DNA from: Christensenellaceae bacterium
GTDB taxonomy: Bacteria > Bacillota > Clostridia > Christensenellales > DTU072
DNA length: 41,513 nucleotides
Direction: 5' to 3'
Assembly: GCA_031259965.1 (NCBI GenBank)
Contig: JAIRKT010000102.1
Span: 1-41,513, forward strand
Of this stretch, positions 1 to 9,386 are shown one piece after another; the stretch's first letter is position 1, and each line of letters opens with the position of its first letter. Under the pieces are notes generated by a model. That model was not told where the DNA came from. It made no database searches and worked only from the letters and a program-made list of their open reading frames with translations. The translations under genes and the position numbers were made by a program.

Positions 1-1
1 T

Positions 2-316
2 CCAAACAAAAATGACAAAACTGTTATTGCGTTCAACAATAATATTTTAATTAAAAATATTCCACTTATAGCATATAAATACATTTTAAATGGCAGAAGT
101 GCTATTGAACATATAATGAATGAATATCAGATAGCGACAGATGAAAAAAGTGGTATTGTTATGGATCCAAACAAATGGTGTGATGAAGTCAGTGATCCTA
201 AGTACATACTCAAATTAATGTTGTCAGTTATAACTGTCAGTGTAAAAACTATGGAAATAGTTAAAAATATGCCAGTTATAGATTTTGATTCGCAGGGTTT
301 TGATGATCTAGATTAA
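2..316 (+). CDS. C-terminal end of a helicase-type (type ISP-like) restriction-modification protein, partial
   Basis: The reading frame is open from the first bases of the window, so this is the last ~104 residues of a gene that begins upstream; an internal ATG at 116 is not the true start. The visible tail (IPLIAYKYILNGRSAIEHIM, then YQIATDEKSGIVMDPNKWCD, then PKYILKLMLSVITVSVKTMEIVKNMP) matches what I remember of the conserved C-terminus of large predicted helicase/methyltransferase proteins of the COG4889 / type ISP restriction-modification group, usually written as NGxSAIEWIMxRYQVxTDKxSGIVNDPNDW. The catalytic domains lie outside the window, so activity cannot be judged. The GIY-YIG nuclease gene downstream fits a defence-island setting. 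The assignment is from memory of the family. Confidence 0.75.
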   Translation, partial: PNKNDKTVIAFNNNILIKNIPLIAYKYILNGRSAIEHIMNEYQIATDEKSGIVMDPNKWCDEVSDPKYILKLMLSVITVSVKTMEIVKNMPVIDFDSQGFDDLD

Positions 317-976
317 TATATAGCAAGTTTATATATAGTGGTAGTATTAAATGTTCTATAATAAAAAACAAATTGAAAAACACAAAAAACTAGTGTTTGG
401 ATGAAAGAAATTAATTTTACTTTTCTACAAACAATAGAGGTTAAGGTTTAGATCAAAAAGTTATAAGCTGTTTTCATATTGTGTGAAAATAATGTGGCGA
501 GATTGTTTTTATACAAAAAACCATCAACAAATGAGTGCATTAGCATTTACATTTATTGATAGTATCAAAGGATATAATAGCTCTCCAAATATTCATTAGT
601 TGAATATTTGCCTTTAAAGAAAGTTTTTATAAACTATAGCTAGTATCATTTCTATATAAAGATTGAAATTAGCATATTCGTATCCATTAAAAAGTTAAAA
701 AGAGAAGCATTGTTTTTTAATCTGGATTATGGACAATTTGAGTGAATAATCAATGGAAATGATATAAAAAAATGATTAAAAATGCTTGTTAATTATCAAA
801 TTAACTACAATATAGGCTTGCAATATATGATTTTTTATGATATAATTAAATATATTTGAAATTTTAACAATTAGCAATAGTTAGTGAAATTTCAGAGGGT
901 ATTGATGTTTTAATATAAGTACTTGAAATATAACAAGTTAGTGCTAATTTACTATATACAAAAAGGAGGCTAACAA
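317..976. other. Gene-free spacer with the promoter of the GIY-YIG gene
   Basis: This is 660 bases of AT-rich DNA with stops in all frames. I found no coding region and no strong terminator after the restriction gene. The only clear element is the promoter near its right end (818-846). Confidence 0.6.
818..846 (+). promoter_or_regulatory. Sigma-A type promoter of the GIY-YIG gene
   Basis: TTGCAA (818-823) and TATAAT (841-846) are separated by exactly 17 bases. The predicted transcript would start near 853 and carry a leader of about 124 nt before the ATG at 977. Confidence 0.7.
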
Positions 977-1837
977 ATGCCTGTATCAGAAGGGTCAGCA
1001 GAAAGGCTCAGAATTTCTAAATACTTAGACGATGTCACGACAGGGTGTGTCACCAGCGCGACGTTAGATGGTAGCACATGGATGGTTTATCGCATTCCGC
1101 GAGCAAAACTCTCAGAGTGCAAAGATTGGGATGCCTTTAAGAAGAGTGGTGTTTACATTTTATTCGGTTCAGACGCAGAAAACAATGGTTTTGTCTATAT
1201 TGGTGACGCAAAAATGCGCGGTAGAGGCGATGCTGTATATAATCGTCTGTCAGAGAATTCACGTGGCAATACAGATGTAAGTCGGTGGAGTGAAGCAATA
1301 GTATTTGTCGGTGATTCGTTTGATCAAACAGAAATTAGTTATATAAAGAGCTATTTTTGCAAATTAGCGAATGACGCAGGGCGCTACGTTGTTAACTGTG
1401 CAGCTCCACAGGAAGATCAAAAGGATTTCTGGGAGTTTTTAGACAACGCTAAATTCATAATGGGACCACTAGGTTGCGATGTTTTTGAGCCATTGGAAAC
1501 TCCTAAACCAAAAAAGATGTTTTACATCAAAAAACCTGGCATAGCTGATGCCAAAGGATACATAAACACTGATGGCAAGAGTTTTGTACTGCTCGCAGGT
1601 AGTGTTATTCGTGAAAATATTTTAGAGTCCGCAGCTACTTTTGTCAGAGAATTGCGTGATAAACACAGCAAGAAAGGTAACATTGTTGGGTGTGCCGTCC
1701 TCCAAAAAGATATTACCCTTGATTCGCCATCAAAAGCAGCGGGCTTCGTGCTTGCTGCAAGCGCAAACGCCCTAGATGAGTGGAAGACTGAGAATGGAGA
1801 GAAGTTAATAAAATTAGATTCAGGGCTTTATGAATAG
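977..1837 (+). CDS. GIY-YIG nuclease family protein with C-terminal DUF4357
   Basis: The 286-residue product has the GIY-YIG nuclease core: GVYIL at 58-62 and YIG at 74-76, then an RL pair near 90-91, the probable metal-binding Glu119 in the helix TEISYIKSYFC, and Asn140. The C-terminal ~90 residues (about 194-286, with LDSPSKAAGFVLAASANALD) match DUF4357, a domain often fused to GIY-YIG in proteins near restriction-modification genes. A DNA-cleaving role is expected from the family; the target is unknown. An excellent ribosome site (AAAGGAGG, 961-968) fixes the start. The gene is visibly more GC-rich than its surroundings (some stretches near 50 percent), which suggests recent acquisition. 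A hairpin terminator follows. Confidence 0.88.
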   Translation: MPVSEGSAERLRISKYLDDVTTGCVTSATLDGSTWMVYRIPRAKLSECKDWDAFKKSGVYILFGSDAENNGFVYIGDAKMRGRGDAVYNRLSENSRGNTDVSRWSEAIVFVGDSFDQTEISYIKSYFCKLANDAGRYVVNCAAPQEDQKDFWEFLDNAKFIMGPLGCDVFEPLETPKPKKMFYIKKPGIADAKGYINTDGKSFVLLAGSVIRENILESAATFVRELRDKHSKKGNIVGCAVLQKDITLDSPSKAAGFVLAASANALDEWKTENGEKLIKLDSGLYE

Positions 1838-1888
1838 AATAATAAAAATTCTATCACTCTAAACCATACTAATATTTTAAAAAACAAG

Positions 1889-1917
1889 CTACCCACTTTT
1901 CAGTGGGTAGTTTAACT
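1889..1917 (+). terminator. Probable intrinsic terminator of the GIY-YIG gene
   Basis: CTACCCACT (1889-1897), a TTTC loop and AGTGGGTAG (1902-1910) form a perfect 9-bp stem. A broken T-rich tract follows (TTTAACTGTTTTTT). Confidence 0.7.
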
Positions 1918-2740
1918 GTTTTTTCTTGCTTAGCAAAATCTGATTTAAAAAAATTTGGTAGCACCATTTGAACCACTTCTTCTAGTGTCATCATACTTAG
2001 ATCTCTATAAATTATTGAAAATCAAATTGTATGTGAAGAGATGAAATGTGAAATTTTTTAAACCAAAATTCTGGTTTCACTTCACGCTCATCTCCTTTAA
2101 GTGTGTTTCTCATGCAAAAATTAGATATAAAAGATGCAGACTTTGAATTTAGATATTAGTTTTGGTTTTTAAATTTATATAAGTAAAACCAATAAACCCC
2201 CCAAATCTTGAGAATCTATATAATGATCTCTATCTAGTTGAACACTATACTCTAGTAATATATTATTTCTGCTTAATTTAGTTTCTCATCATTTTAGAAT
2301 AAATCAAATATTTGTTGAATCTAACTATTATCAGACATTCAATTCCGTACAATGTCTTTATTTGTTTATTTTCTAACGATTCAACGCACAATTACTATTA
2401 GACAGCCTACACAAAACTTACTTACTTATTTTTTAAACATACAATATAATGTAAGATGCATTGTATGGAAATTAAATGTTTTAGCTAAAAAAATTAAATG
2501 CATATAATTTTTGCACATCGTTAATTTATTTTATAAGATCATGGTCTATAATATTAAAAATTTTTTCAAACTCAACTTTTATCGAGTGAGGGTTGATTTA
2601 CAATATAATGTAGTGTACTATTGACTAGATCTAGATTTTAAACAAATGAAAGAGTTTAAATAACATACACTATATACTAGATATCCAAAAATAGTTAATT
2701 TCAGCCTATAGATCCTCTTAATTTAACTTTTAAATCTGCC
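1911..2740. other. AT-rich spacer with an imperfect inverted repeat, no convincing gene
   Basis: No long reading frame is present. An imperfect inverted repeat starts with GAGATGA (2038-2044) and closes with TCATCTC (2088-2094), with further pairing of GTGAAA/TTTCAC and AAACC/GGTTT inside. On the minus strand short coding-like fragments surround it (for example a 41-codon frame at 1994-1869), which may be remains of a decayed gene. I could not identify it. Confidence 0.4.
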
Positions 2741-4474
2741 CTATTTTTTTTGTGTCCGCACAATACTATATGCACGTATCATTGCATAATCTGCTATAGG
2801 TTCCATATGATAATTACAAGACCTCATTAAACTACACATAGTAAAGGGTCTTAGAAAAAATTTTTGTGATTCTTTTAATAGCTTATACAATTTAGATTTT
2901 ACATATTTTTCTTTATCAAATACTATTTCATTTTTGTAATCTTTTTCAATATCCAAAGTGTCACAATCATCGATAATTACGAATAAGGTAATTCCACGAT
3001 ATTGGCAATGTGTTAAAAATTCTAGAGATTTAGGACTATAAAAAGGTATGCAATCAGGAGCTTTTTTTATTTCTTCATTGAAAAGCTCAAGTAGGGAATC
3101 AAAATAGGAATTCAAATCTTTAAAAAATTTGGTAATATTTGTAAGTGGCTCTACAAGTGGAATTCTGGGTAATTGATCGAAGAATTCACATATGACATTT
3201 TCAATTATTAATTGTGTGATTGTAATGTTTTGATCTAAATTGTGTAATATAGATTGATATAGATTTTCTACTTTTAATAATAGAATTTGATCAGGATCAA
3301 GATCCTCAGGACTTTCTATATTTCTTAGTATGGTTTCTTTGTAATTAAAATCTTTGTTTTCTATTAACTCTTTAAAAGGCTTAGATGGATCAATATGGGG
3401 GGGATACCTTATTTCATTAACAAATAAATTACAATCTTTGAGTTCAATATTGGGATATTCAGGAAAAAGCGCAAGAGCTGCTTGTCTAAAAAATTTATCA
3501 CTGAATTGATATTTCTTTTTTAGTTTATATATTTCAGTATAGTACATTTCAAGATCAGCAACTGATTCAAATTTAGTGGTTTGTTTTAATAGTTCATCTG
3601 TCAAGGTTGTGTGCTGGCATTTATAATGTTTTGTAATTTGATATGTTAACAAAACAGGAAATGGCTTTATAGGAAATTGAGGATGCAAAAACAAATCTGA
3701 AAACATTGGATATTTTTGGTAGTCAGGGGAAACATTGAGAAGAATCTTTTTGGGCTCATTGATTTTCATAGTTACTATATCATCATTAATAATATCTGGG
3801 ATAAGTTTTAATGAAGGCATTGTAAATATTTTCGAATGAACCGTATCAAATGTTTGGAAGAGCTCTCTCTCATCTGGCTTGCAGTGTTGAAAGGAATATG
3901 AGATTGCTACTAGACTATTGTCTGTTGGCGGTTCAGATTCATCAGATTTGAGAGTTAGCAATTTTAAATTAGCATCTTTTATAAATGATAGTCTAATATT
4001 ATTCATATAAATATCATAATCAGCATCAAACAAATATGGAGTTTCAAAAATCTTATCTAAAAGCTCATCTGTGAGGTTAAGATCAACATAATAGTCTAAT
4101 CTGAATGAAAATTCGAGTGCCTCTTCTGTCGCAACATGAATATTACGTTTTGCATCTACGTTAACTAATGAAATTTGCTTAAAAGCAACACAAGGATTTA
4201 TTTTAGTTAATTCAATTCCAAAATCCTGTGCGAAATTTGAAATTTTGACATCATTTTTACAAAGTAGGTAACGGGCAGCTTTGTCCGCTATGGAGAAAAA
4301 ATCAATTATTTTTAAGGCTTTTTTAAATGGCGTTTGTTTAGTTATAGGGAGCTGCAGTGTGTCCTTTAACCGTGAATATGCATATTTGTAGTAAAAAATA
4401 AGTTCGCTACCTATAATTTTTATACGAATATCAAAGCTTGATAAGTTGTGAACTTTACAACATGAAATTTCCAT
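2741..4474 (-). CDS. Trigger-factor-like protein, paralogue 1
   Basis: The 577-residue product is the left-most of five paralogues. Ribosome site AAAGGAG lies 7 bases before the ATG. By eye it follows trigger factor: an N-terminal domain with a degenerate docking loop (TKQTPFKKA, about residues 45-53, where GFRxGxxP would be), a middle domain ending in INEPKKILLNVSPDYQ, which resembles the end of the trigger-factor PPIase domain, then TTLTDELLKQTTKFESVADLEMYYTEI, which matches the LPELDDEFAK...FDTLEELKADI segment, and NLDQNITITQLIIENVI, which matches the VPEALIEREI helix. The last ~140 residues are an extension shared only with its sisters and include KSKLYKLLKESQKFF and AMIRAYSIVRTQKK. There is no signal peptide. 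A chaperone role is inferred; activity and substrate are unknown. It has its own promoter (4544-4572). Confidence 0.7.
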   Translation of the reverse strand: MEISCCKVHNLSSFDIRIKIIGSELIFYYKYAYSRLKDTLQLPITKQTPFKKALKIIDFFSIADKAARYLLCKNDVKISNFAQDFGIELTKINPCVAFKQISLVNVDAKRNIHVATEEALEFSFRLDYYVDLNLTDELLDKIFETPYLFDADYDIYMNNIRLSFIKDANLKLLTLKSDESEPPTDNSLVAISYSFQHCKPDERELFQTFDTVHSKIFTMPSLKLIPDIINDDIVTMKINEPKKILLNVSPDYQKYPMFSDLFLHPQFPIKPFPVLLTYQITKHYKCQHTTLTDELLKQTTKFESVADLEMYYTEIYKLKKKYQFSDKFFRQAALALFPEYPNIELKDCNLFVNEIRYPPHIDPSKPFKELIENKDFNYKETILRNIESPEDLDPDQILLLKVENLYQSILHNLDQNITITQLIIENVICEFFDQLPRIPLVEPLTNITKFFKDLNSYFDSLLELFNEEIKKAPDCIPFYSPKSLEFLTHCQYRGITLFVIIDDCDTLDIEKDYKNEIVFDKEKYVKSKLYKLLKESQKFFLRPFTMCSLMRSCNYHMEPIADYAMIRAYSIVRTQKK

Positions 4475-4543
4475 AATGCTCCTTTATACCTAAAATGACA
4501 AACTAAATAGAATTTGGTCTCTATGTAGCCTGAACATAAAACT

Positions 4544-4572
4544 ATTATAATTGTAAATTACTAAAAAGTCAA
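4544..4572 (-). promoter_or_regulatory. Consensus promoter of trigger-factor-like paralogue 1
   Basis: Read on the minus strand, TTGACT (4567-4572) and TATAAT (4544-4549) are separated by 17 bases. It sits between the stop of paralogue 2 (4578) and the start at 4474, giving a leader of about 60 nt. The paralogues are therefore not simply one operon. Confidence 0.8.
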
Positions 4573-4577
4573 TACAA

Positions 4578-6314
4578 CTAAGAATTATTGTTATTGTTGG
4601 AACTAGCCGCATTGTTTTTGAGCTTTTTTGATCTGTTAATCATAAATGCTCGTATAATCGCATTTCTAGTCATTTCAATATTGGATAAAAAATTACAATT
4701 AGTAATATCAAATTGTTTAAGTACATATTTGCGAGCTTCTTTTATAAGCTGATACAGCGGACTTTTTTGAAATTCACCTTTATTAAAAATAATTTGTTCA
4801 ATGGATCTTTTTGCATCAATGCCATATTTGTTTTTGATAGAATCCAAAAGTCTTGCGCCTTTGCGACCCGCCATTATTTTAAAACTCTCTGGGGAATATA
4901 TGGGGATAGCATCAGTGGCTTTATCAATTTCATCTTCAAATAGCGCAAGCAACTTTTCAAATAATAGTGTGATATTATCAAAAAAATCGGGAAATTTTGG
5001 ATGTGGGTGTATAATGGGATATGCAAATATTTCTTTTATTAAATTAGTTATGATATGTTCTATAATTAGTTGTGAGTATGTAATATTCTGATTCAAGTTT
5101 GCTATTAGAGCATTATTTAGATCCCTGCATTTAATCAGAGAAACAAGCTGCTTATCTGAATTTGATAAACTATCTTGTTTGTTAATAAAATCCGAATAGT
5201 TGAAGACATTTGATATGATGGGAACTGAGATGAGTGAAAGTTTTTTAGGATCTTTTTTATAGGTAATAAAACTATTCTCACGGAGTTCTATGTCATTATA
5301 ATCTGACAATATTGCAACTGCTGCCTCCCCTTCAAAACAGTTATTAATTTCAAAACGGCTAACTAATTTAAATAGTTCACCATAATAGTACTCAAACTCT
5401 TCAATACTAACAAATTTACCACGTTGTTTAACAACATCCGGGAGTTTAAATGGATTGTATTTATATATCTTTAAAACTTTAATACAGAATAAAATATCAA
5501 TGTCTTTATCTCGGGTGACAGGATTAACAAATAGACTTCTGAAAATTTTGTAATTTATGAGATCTCTAGATAGGTGGATTTTTATTTTTTTTGATTGATG
5601 TAATCGCATACCCAAAATATCTGGTACTAGATAATCTGGAATAAGTGGTATAGACATAAACATGGCAAACTGGTTGCTTTTTTGATCCATTTGCATTAAT
5701 ATTAAATTTTCGTCTAGGGTTTCAAAATGATAGTCAAAATCGGCCATTGATGATTTTGAAATAGGGACTGAGGGTGTCTCTTCAAACGAACTGTGGATTA
5801 ATATGTTTGAAAGGGAATAAGCCGTTCGTGGCTCATTGAGGTATGAGTCTAAAGAGTTCGTAGTAATATATGGAATATTGCAAATTTTGTTTAATGTTTC
5901 TTCGGAAAAATTTAACTCTCTAAAATAATCAGCTTTAAGGGTTATTTCAATTTCTTCTGGTGTTGCTTTTTCAATAAAATAAGCTGTTTTAGTATTTAAA
6001 AATGATAATTGTTTAAAAGCGACAGTTGGATCATTTTCGGACAATTCCGTTGCTTTTTCTATTATTGTATTAGCAATCGTAATGTAGTTTTCTTCAAGCA
6101 CGGATGTTACATACTTGTCGATGAAATTGGGCAGATCTAGTTGTTTCATAGCAACGCTAAATGGAACATGACCAGTCCGAAAACCTGATGCTATAATAGT
6201 ATCTTTAGATAAATTATAAGCCATTTTAAAAAAATTTACAGCTTCAACACCATTCAACTTAATACTTACGTCAAAAGTGGAGCACTTATCTATTTTTTTA
6301 CATGTAATTTCCAT
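4578..6314 (-). CDS. Trigger-factor-like protein, paralogue 2 (best-preserved signature)
   Basis: This 578-residue paralogue gives the clearest family evidence. GFRTGHVPF occupies residues 44-52, the same place as the ribosome-docking signature GFRxGxxP in trigger factor (residues 43-50 in E. coli). Other matching segments are FRELNFSEETLNKI (131-144, where trigger factor has YPEVEL), the run LVPDILGMRLHQSKKIKIHL (229-248, like IPGFEEQLIGMKxGEEKxI), FKLPDVVKQRGKFVSIEEFE (289-308, like LPELDDEFAKxVxEFDSLEELK) and NLNQNITYSQLIIEHII (407-423). Residues ~430-578 form the family-specific extension with QKSPLYQLIKEARKYV and an Asn-rich tail. Start choice: AAGGA six bases before the ATG. I saw no consensus promoter in the 113-base gap upstream. 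A cytosolic chaperone role is inferred. Confidence 0.75.
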   Translation of the reverse strand: MEITCKKIDKCSTFDVSIKLNGVEAVNFFKMAYNLSKDTIIASGFRTGHVPFSVAMKQLDLPNFIDKYVTSVLEENYITIANTIIEKATELSENDPTVAFKQLSFLNTKTAYFIEKATPEEIEITLKADYFRELNFSEETLNKICNIPYITTNSLDSYLNEPRTAYSLSNILIHSSFEETPSVPISKSSMADFDYHFETLDENLILMQMDQKSNQFAMFMSIPLIPDYLVPDILGMRLHQSKKIKIHLSRDLINYKIFRSLFVNPVTRDKDIDILFCIKVLKIYKYNPFKLPDVVKQRGKFVSIEEFEYYYGELFKLVSRFEINNCFEGEAAVAILSDYNDIELRENSFITYKKDPKKLSLISVPIISNVFNYSDFINKQDSLSNSDKQLVSLIKCRDLNNALIANLNQNITYSQLIIEHIITNLIKEIFAYPIIHPHPKFPDFFDNITLLFEKLLALFEDEIDKATDAIPIYSPESFKIMAGRKGARLLDSIKNKYGIDAKRSIEQIIFNKGEFQKSPLYQLIKEARKYVLKQFDITNCNFLSNIEMTRNAIIRAFMINRSKKLKNNAASSNNNNNS

Positions 6315-6427
6315 AGGTATCCTTATATTTTGTAGGCGTATTTATCTAACACGCCATAATAGAATTAATAATTGTAAGTTGATAATATATTTATAAAGAT
6401 ATATTATATTAATGGCTAAACAGAACG

Positions 6428-8164
6428 CTATTGATTGGGAGGACTAGTTTTCTTTGCATGCTGCAGATAATATGAGCGCATCATTGCATTTCTGTAAAAA
6501 TTAGGAAGCTCATCATAAATACTAAAGTATCCAATGTAGTGTGAAAAGTTTATAAAATTTTGAGCTCTAATTAGTAGCGAGTATAGTTGCGATGTTTTGA
6601 ATTTATCGGGAAAAAACAAAGCTTCCTCTCCAAAAAGTTTGTTTACCAGGCTTTTAAGTTTTAAAGGATATGTGATAATGAGATTTTCTTGAGTACATTG
6701 AGAAAATAAAAATTTACATTCTGTTGAGTCAAGTCTAATAGATTTAGATGCCTTTGGAATTTCACTTTCGAAAAGGGTTATAAGATCATCAAGTAATGAT
6801 TTAAGTTCATTAAGTAATGATTTAAGTTGATTAAAACCATTGGATGAGGGTGTTTTATTGCCACCAATTAATCCTAGAATCATATATATACGATCATAGG
6901 GCTCGATGAGGAGATTATATATTAGGCTCTCTATAATTAATTGTGTGACTGTAATATTTTGATTAAGATTATCTATTATAGTACAAGCCATATGTTCATT
7001 CATGACTAAAGGGTATATTAAATCACTAAGATTAAACGTTTCATCTCCTAATTTATCGTCAAAAACACCATGCCATGAAAAATCATAATCTATTGGATTT
7101 AAAATGTTTCTGACAGTGATAGCCATTTTTGAATCAGGGCATTCTAAATTAGGAAAGTCACTTAGTAGGTTATTAGCCAGTATATCCAAAAAATAATCAC
7201 TAAAGTGATATTGATTTATGAGTTTTGCAATTTCCATAAAACATTCATCCTTTTCGGAAACCGTAGAAAAACTTGTATGGTTTTGCATAAAATCATCTGT
7301 AAAGTTAATAATGTCAAACTTCACGATACAAGCTATCCGAATATTAATATAAAGCTCAACTTTCTTTTTAAAATATTTAGGATGGACTAGCAATTTATTG
7401 AAGATATGATATTTACTTAATTCTGGTGTTAAGAAAAATTTTATTTTAATAGCATCATTTGTTTGTAAATTCAGCAAAGAATTTTTAATAAATTTTGGAC
7501 ACATGTCAAGTTCGCAGGGCATATAACATTTAGCCTGGTCATATAACTCTTCGAAATTAGTTATAATCGGAGTGCCATCTAAATTCTCAAAATAATATTC
7601 AAAGTCGACAGATGAAAAATTATCAACAATATTTACTATTGTATTTTCAAGGCAATCAAGTCGAAATGTATTATCTAAATTTGATGCAATATATTCGACA
7701 TTGTTATCACACAGATAGGGAGTATTGGTGATTTTATCAAGATGAGAATTATTTAATTCCAAAATTGGAATATAATCGATTTTTATTGTAAACTTAATTT
7801 CGTCAAGAGTGGCTTTTTGTATTGTACAATTCAATGGAGGTTCTTTTAATGCAAATCTTAAAAAATTGACACCTTCGTGTAATTTTGAATATTTTTGCGC
7901 TTGTTTAGTGGCTGTGTCTATTATTTCCAAAAAATTGTCACTTACCAGTTCATCTATTAGAATTTCTGCAAATCTAGAAATTTCGATAACCTTTATAGCA
8001 TCACTAAATGGAATGTCAGTCCGTTCAAAACCAAGGGACAATCCAATTAAAAAATCATAATCCTTATATATAGACCTATATTTTTTTAAAATGGATGGCC
8101 CTTTTATTTTAATATTAATTAAGAAAGTGGAAAAACCGGATAATTTTTTGCTGGTTATTTTCAT
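6428..8164 (-). CDS. Trigger-factor-like protein, paralogue 3
   Basis: The 578-residue product has GFERTDIPF at residues 45-53, a partly decayed version of the trigger-factor docking loop. It is followed by a run ending ILIDELVSDNFLEII, which parallels the helix after the loop in E. coli trigger factor (LGDLMSRNFIDAI). The middle part carries VDFEYYFENLDGTPI and DAIKIKFFLTPELSKY, then the helix NLNQNITVTQLIIESLI and the shared C-terminal extension (FKTSQLYSLLIRAQNF, AMMRSYYLQHAKK). A local near-duplication LKSLLNELKSLLDDL lies in the extension. The ribosome site (AAGG) is weaker than in the sisters. No consensus promoter was found within the 435 bases upstream. Function is inferred from family resemblance only. 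Confidence 0.7.
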   Translation of the reverse strand: MKITSKKLSGFSTFLINIKIKGPSILKKYRSIYKDYDFLIGLSLGFERTDIPFSDAIKVIEISRFAEILIDELVSDNFLEIIDTATKQAQKYSKLHEGVNFLRFALKEPPLNCTIQKATLDEIKFTIKIDYIPILELNNSHLDKITNTPYLCDNNVEYIASNLDNTFRLDCLENTIVNIVDNFSSVDFEYYFENLDGTPIITNFEELYDQAKCYMPCELDMCPKFIKNSLLNLQTNDAIKIKFFLTPELSKYHIFNKLLVHPKYFKKKVELYINIRIACIVKFDIINFTDDFMQNHTSFSTVSEKDECFMEIAKLINQYHFSDYFLDILANNLLSDFPNLECPDSKMAITVRNILNPIDYDFSWHGVFDDKLGDETFNLSDLIYPLVMNEHMACTIIDNLNQNITVTQLIIESLIYNLLIEPYDRIYMILGLIGGNKTPSSNGFNQLKSLLNELKSLLDDLITLFESEIPKASKSIRLDSTECKFLFSQCTQENLIITYPLKLKSLVNKLFGEEALFFPDKFKTSQLYSLLIRAQNFINFSHYIGYFSIYDELPNFYRNAMMRSYYLQHAKKTSPPNQ

Positions 8165-8599
8165 TGTAATGCCTTAATAAAGATTTTTTTATTGATAATC
8201 AAATGTGAAATAAACTAGTTGACTAATTTAAAATTCATTTGATAGTGATTTAAACAAACTAAACACAAACAATAGTAAAAAGTTTGCATATAGACTAATT
8301 GTGGTATTTGCAATTTCCTTGCAAAGCAGTGGTATTTTTAAATTCGATGCAAAGAAATTATAATTATTTTTAGAACCATTTATCATTTGAATTCATTAAA
8401 ACTAAGATAGCACTTGTTAGAAAATATCATTTAAGTTAATACTTAAACTCCTTTCTAGCAAAATCAGAAATCACAAAGTTTTAGAAGTAGCACCTTTTAA
8501 AACCCACTAAAAGCAAGGGGCACTAATCATATTCAGAAATTTAGATAAAAAAGCATACTAAATAAAATATAACAAACGAAATATTTGAAGTTGTTAATG
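8165..8599. other. AT-rich spacer between paralogue 3 and the orphan gene
   Basis: No coding region was seen. A short hairpin is possible where TTTGCAA and TTGCAAA flank TTTCC (about 8308-8327). I see no clear terminator or promoter. Confidence 0.5.
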
Positions 8600-9316
8600 T
8601 TAGTATAACATTTTTGGAGAAGAATAGAGTTTTAAATATGATTTAGTTGAATTAAAATAACTATTAATAAACTCGGGGGATTTGAAATAAAGCAAGATTG
8701 ATAACATTATATAAAAACAAAAGTTTATTATAACTGCTAATTCTAATGGATTAGAGTCTAATGTATCAATGTCAGCTATTGCAAATGGCATGAATTCAGA
8801 CAAATAATTATAGAGAGGGTTACAGACTAAACAAAATTTAAAAGCTTTTAAATTTTGAATTTGTTTATTTTGAAAACGCGAAGTGTTAGCCGATATAAAC
8901 CTGAACCCTACAACAAAATTATTCAAAGAATAATAATTATCAAGAGTCCCATAAAAAATAGAGTTATGTGTGGCACTACTATTAAAAGGTTGTGCGTTTG
9001 ATAGCATAGAAAACAAACCGACAAAATTTGTTTCAAAGTCATAAGATTTGTACAAATTAAGTTTCGTCTCATAATAAGGAGAAAAAGCTATGTGAGGATG
9101 TCTTGATATGCGATTATATGGTCTATTTAATGATTTTAACATAAGGTATTTAATTCTAAAATCATGTGGCACACTTTTATGTTCAAATTTAAAATGTTTG
9201 GAGGGCAGCACTTGCGCTAATTGAAAATTAACATCTAATGTAGAGAAAATATGAAAATTTAAGTAGTCCATCATTTGAATGTAATTCCAATTAGAAAGTA
9301 AAACATTAGCATACAT
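8600..9316 (-). CDS. Unidentified 238-residue protein inside the trigger-factor-like array
   Basis: I do not recognise this protein. A 238-codon open frame is very unlikely by chance in DNA this AT-rich, and a consensus promoter lies about 40 bases upstream (9358-9386), so I call it a gene. It is rich in Asn, Phe, Tyr and Ser, has one strongly hydrophobic stretch near residues 191-212 (LELAVIINFCFYIMLSILLYF) that could span a membrane, and no similarity to the trigger-factor-like sisters that I can see. No Shine-Dalgarno sequence precedes the first ATG or the MM pair at residues 15-16, so the start is uncertain. It may be a decaying gene or a membrane partner of the array. Confidence 0.45.
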   Translation of the reverse strand: MYANVLLSNWNYIQMMDYLNFHIFSTLDVNFQLAQVLPSKHFKFEHKSVPHDFRIKYLMLKSLNRPYNRISRHPHIAFSPYYETKLNLYKSYDFETNFVGLFSMLSNAQPFNSSATHNSIFYGTLDNYYSLNNFVVGFRFISANTSRFQNKQIQNLKAFKFCLVCNPLYNYLSEFMPFAIADIDTLDSNPLELAVIINFCFYIMLSILLYFKSPEFINSYFNSTKSYLKLYSSPKMLY

Positions 9317-9357
9317 TAAAAAGTTTTTGCAAGAGAATATATGTTAATTACTTTTAT

Positions 9358-9386
9358 ATTATATAGTAAAATAAAAAAAAAGTCAA
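9358..9386 (-). promoter_or_regulatory. Consensus promoter of the 238-residue orphan gene
   Basis: On the minus strand TTGACT (9381-9386) and TATAAT (9358-9363) are spaced by 17 bases, the same design as the promoter of paralogue 1. The leader would be about 35 nt. Confidence 0.7.

Noticed and set aside
1869-1994. Minus-strand frame of 41 codons (MMTLEEVVQMVLPNFF...).
   Set aside because: It runs through the terminator hairpin of the GIY-YIG gene and has no good ribosome site; at most a remnant of a decayed gene.
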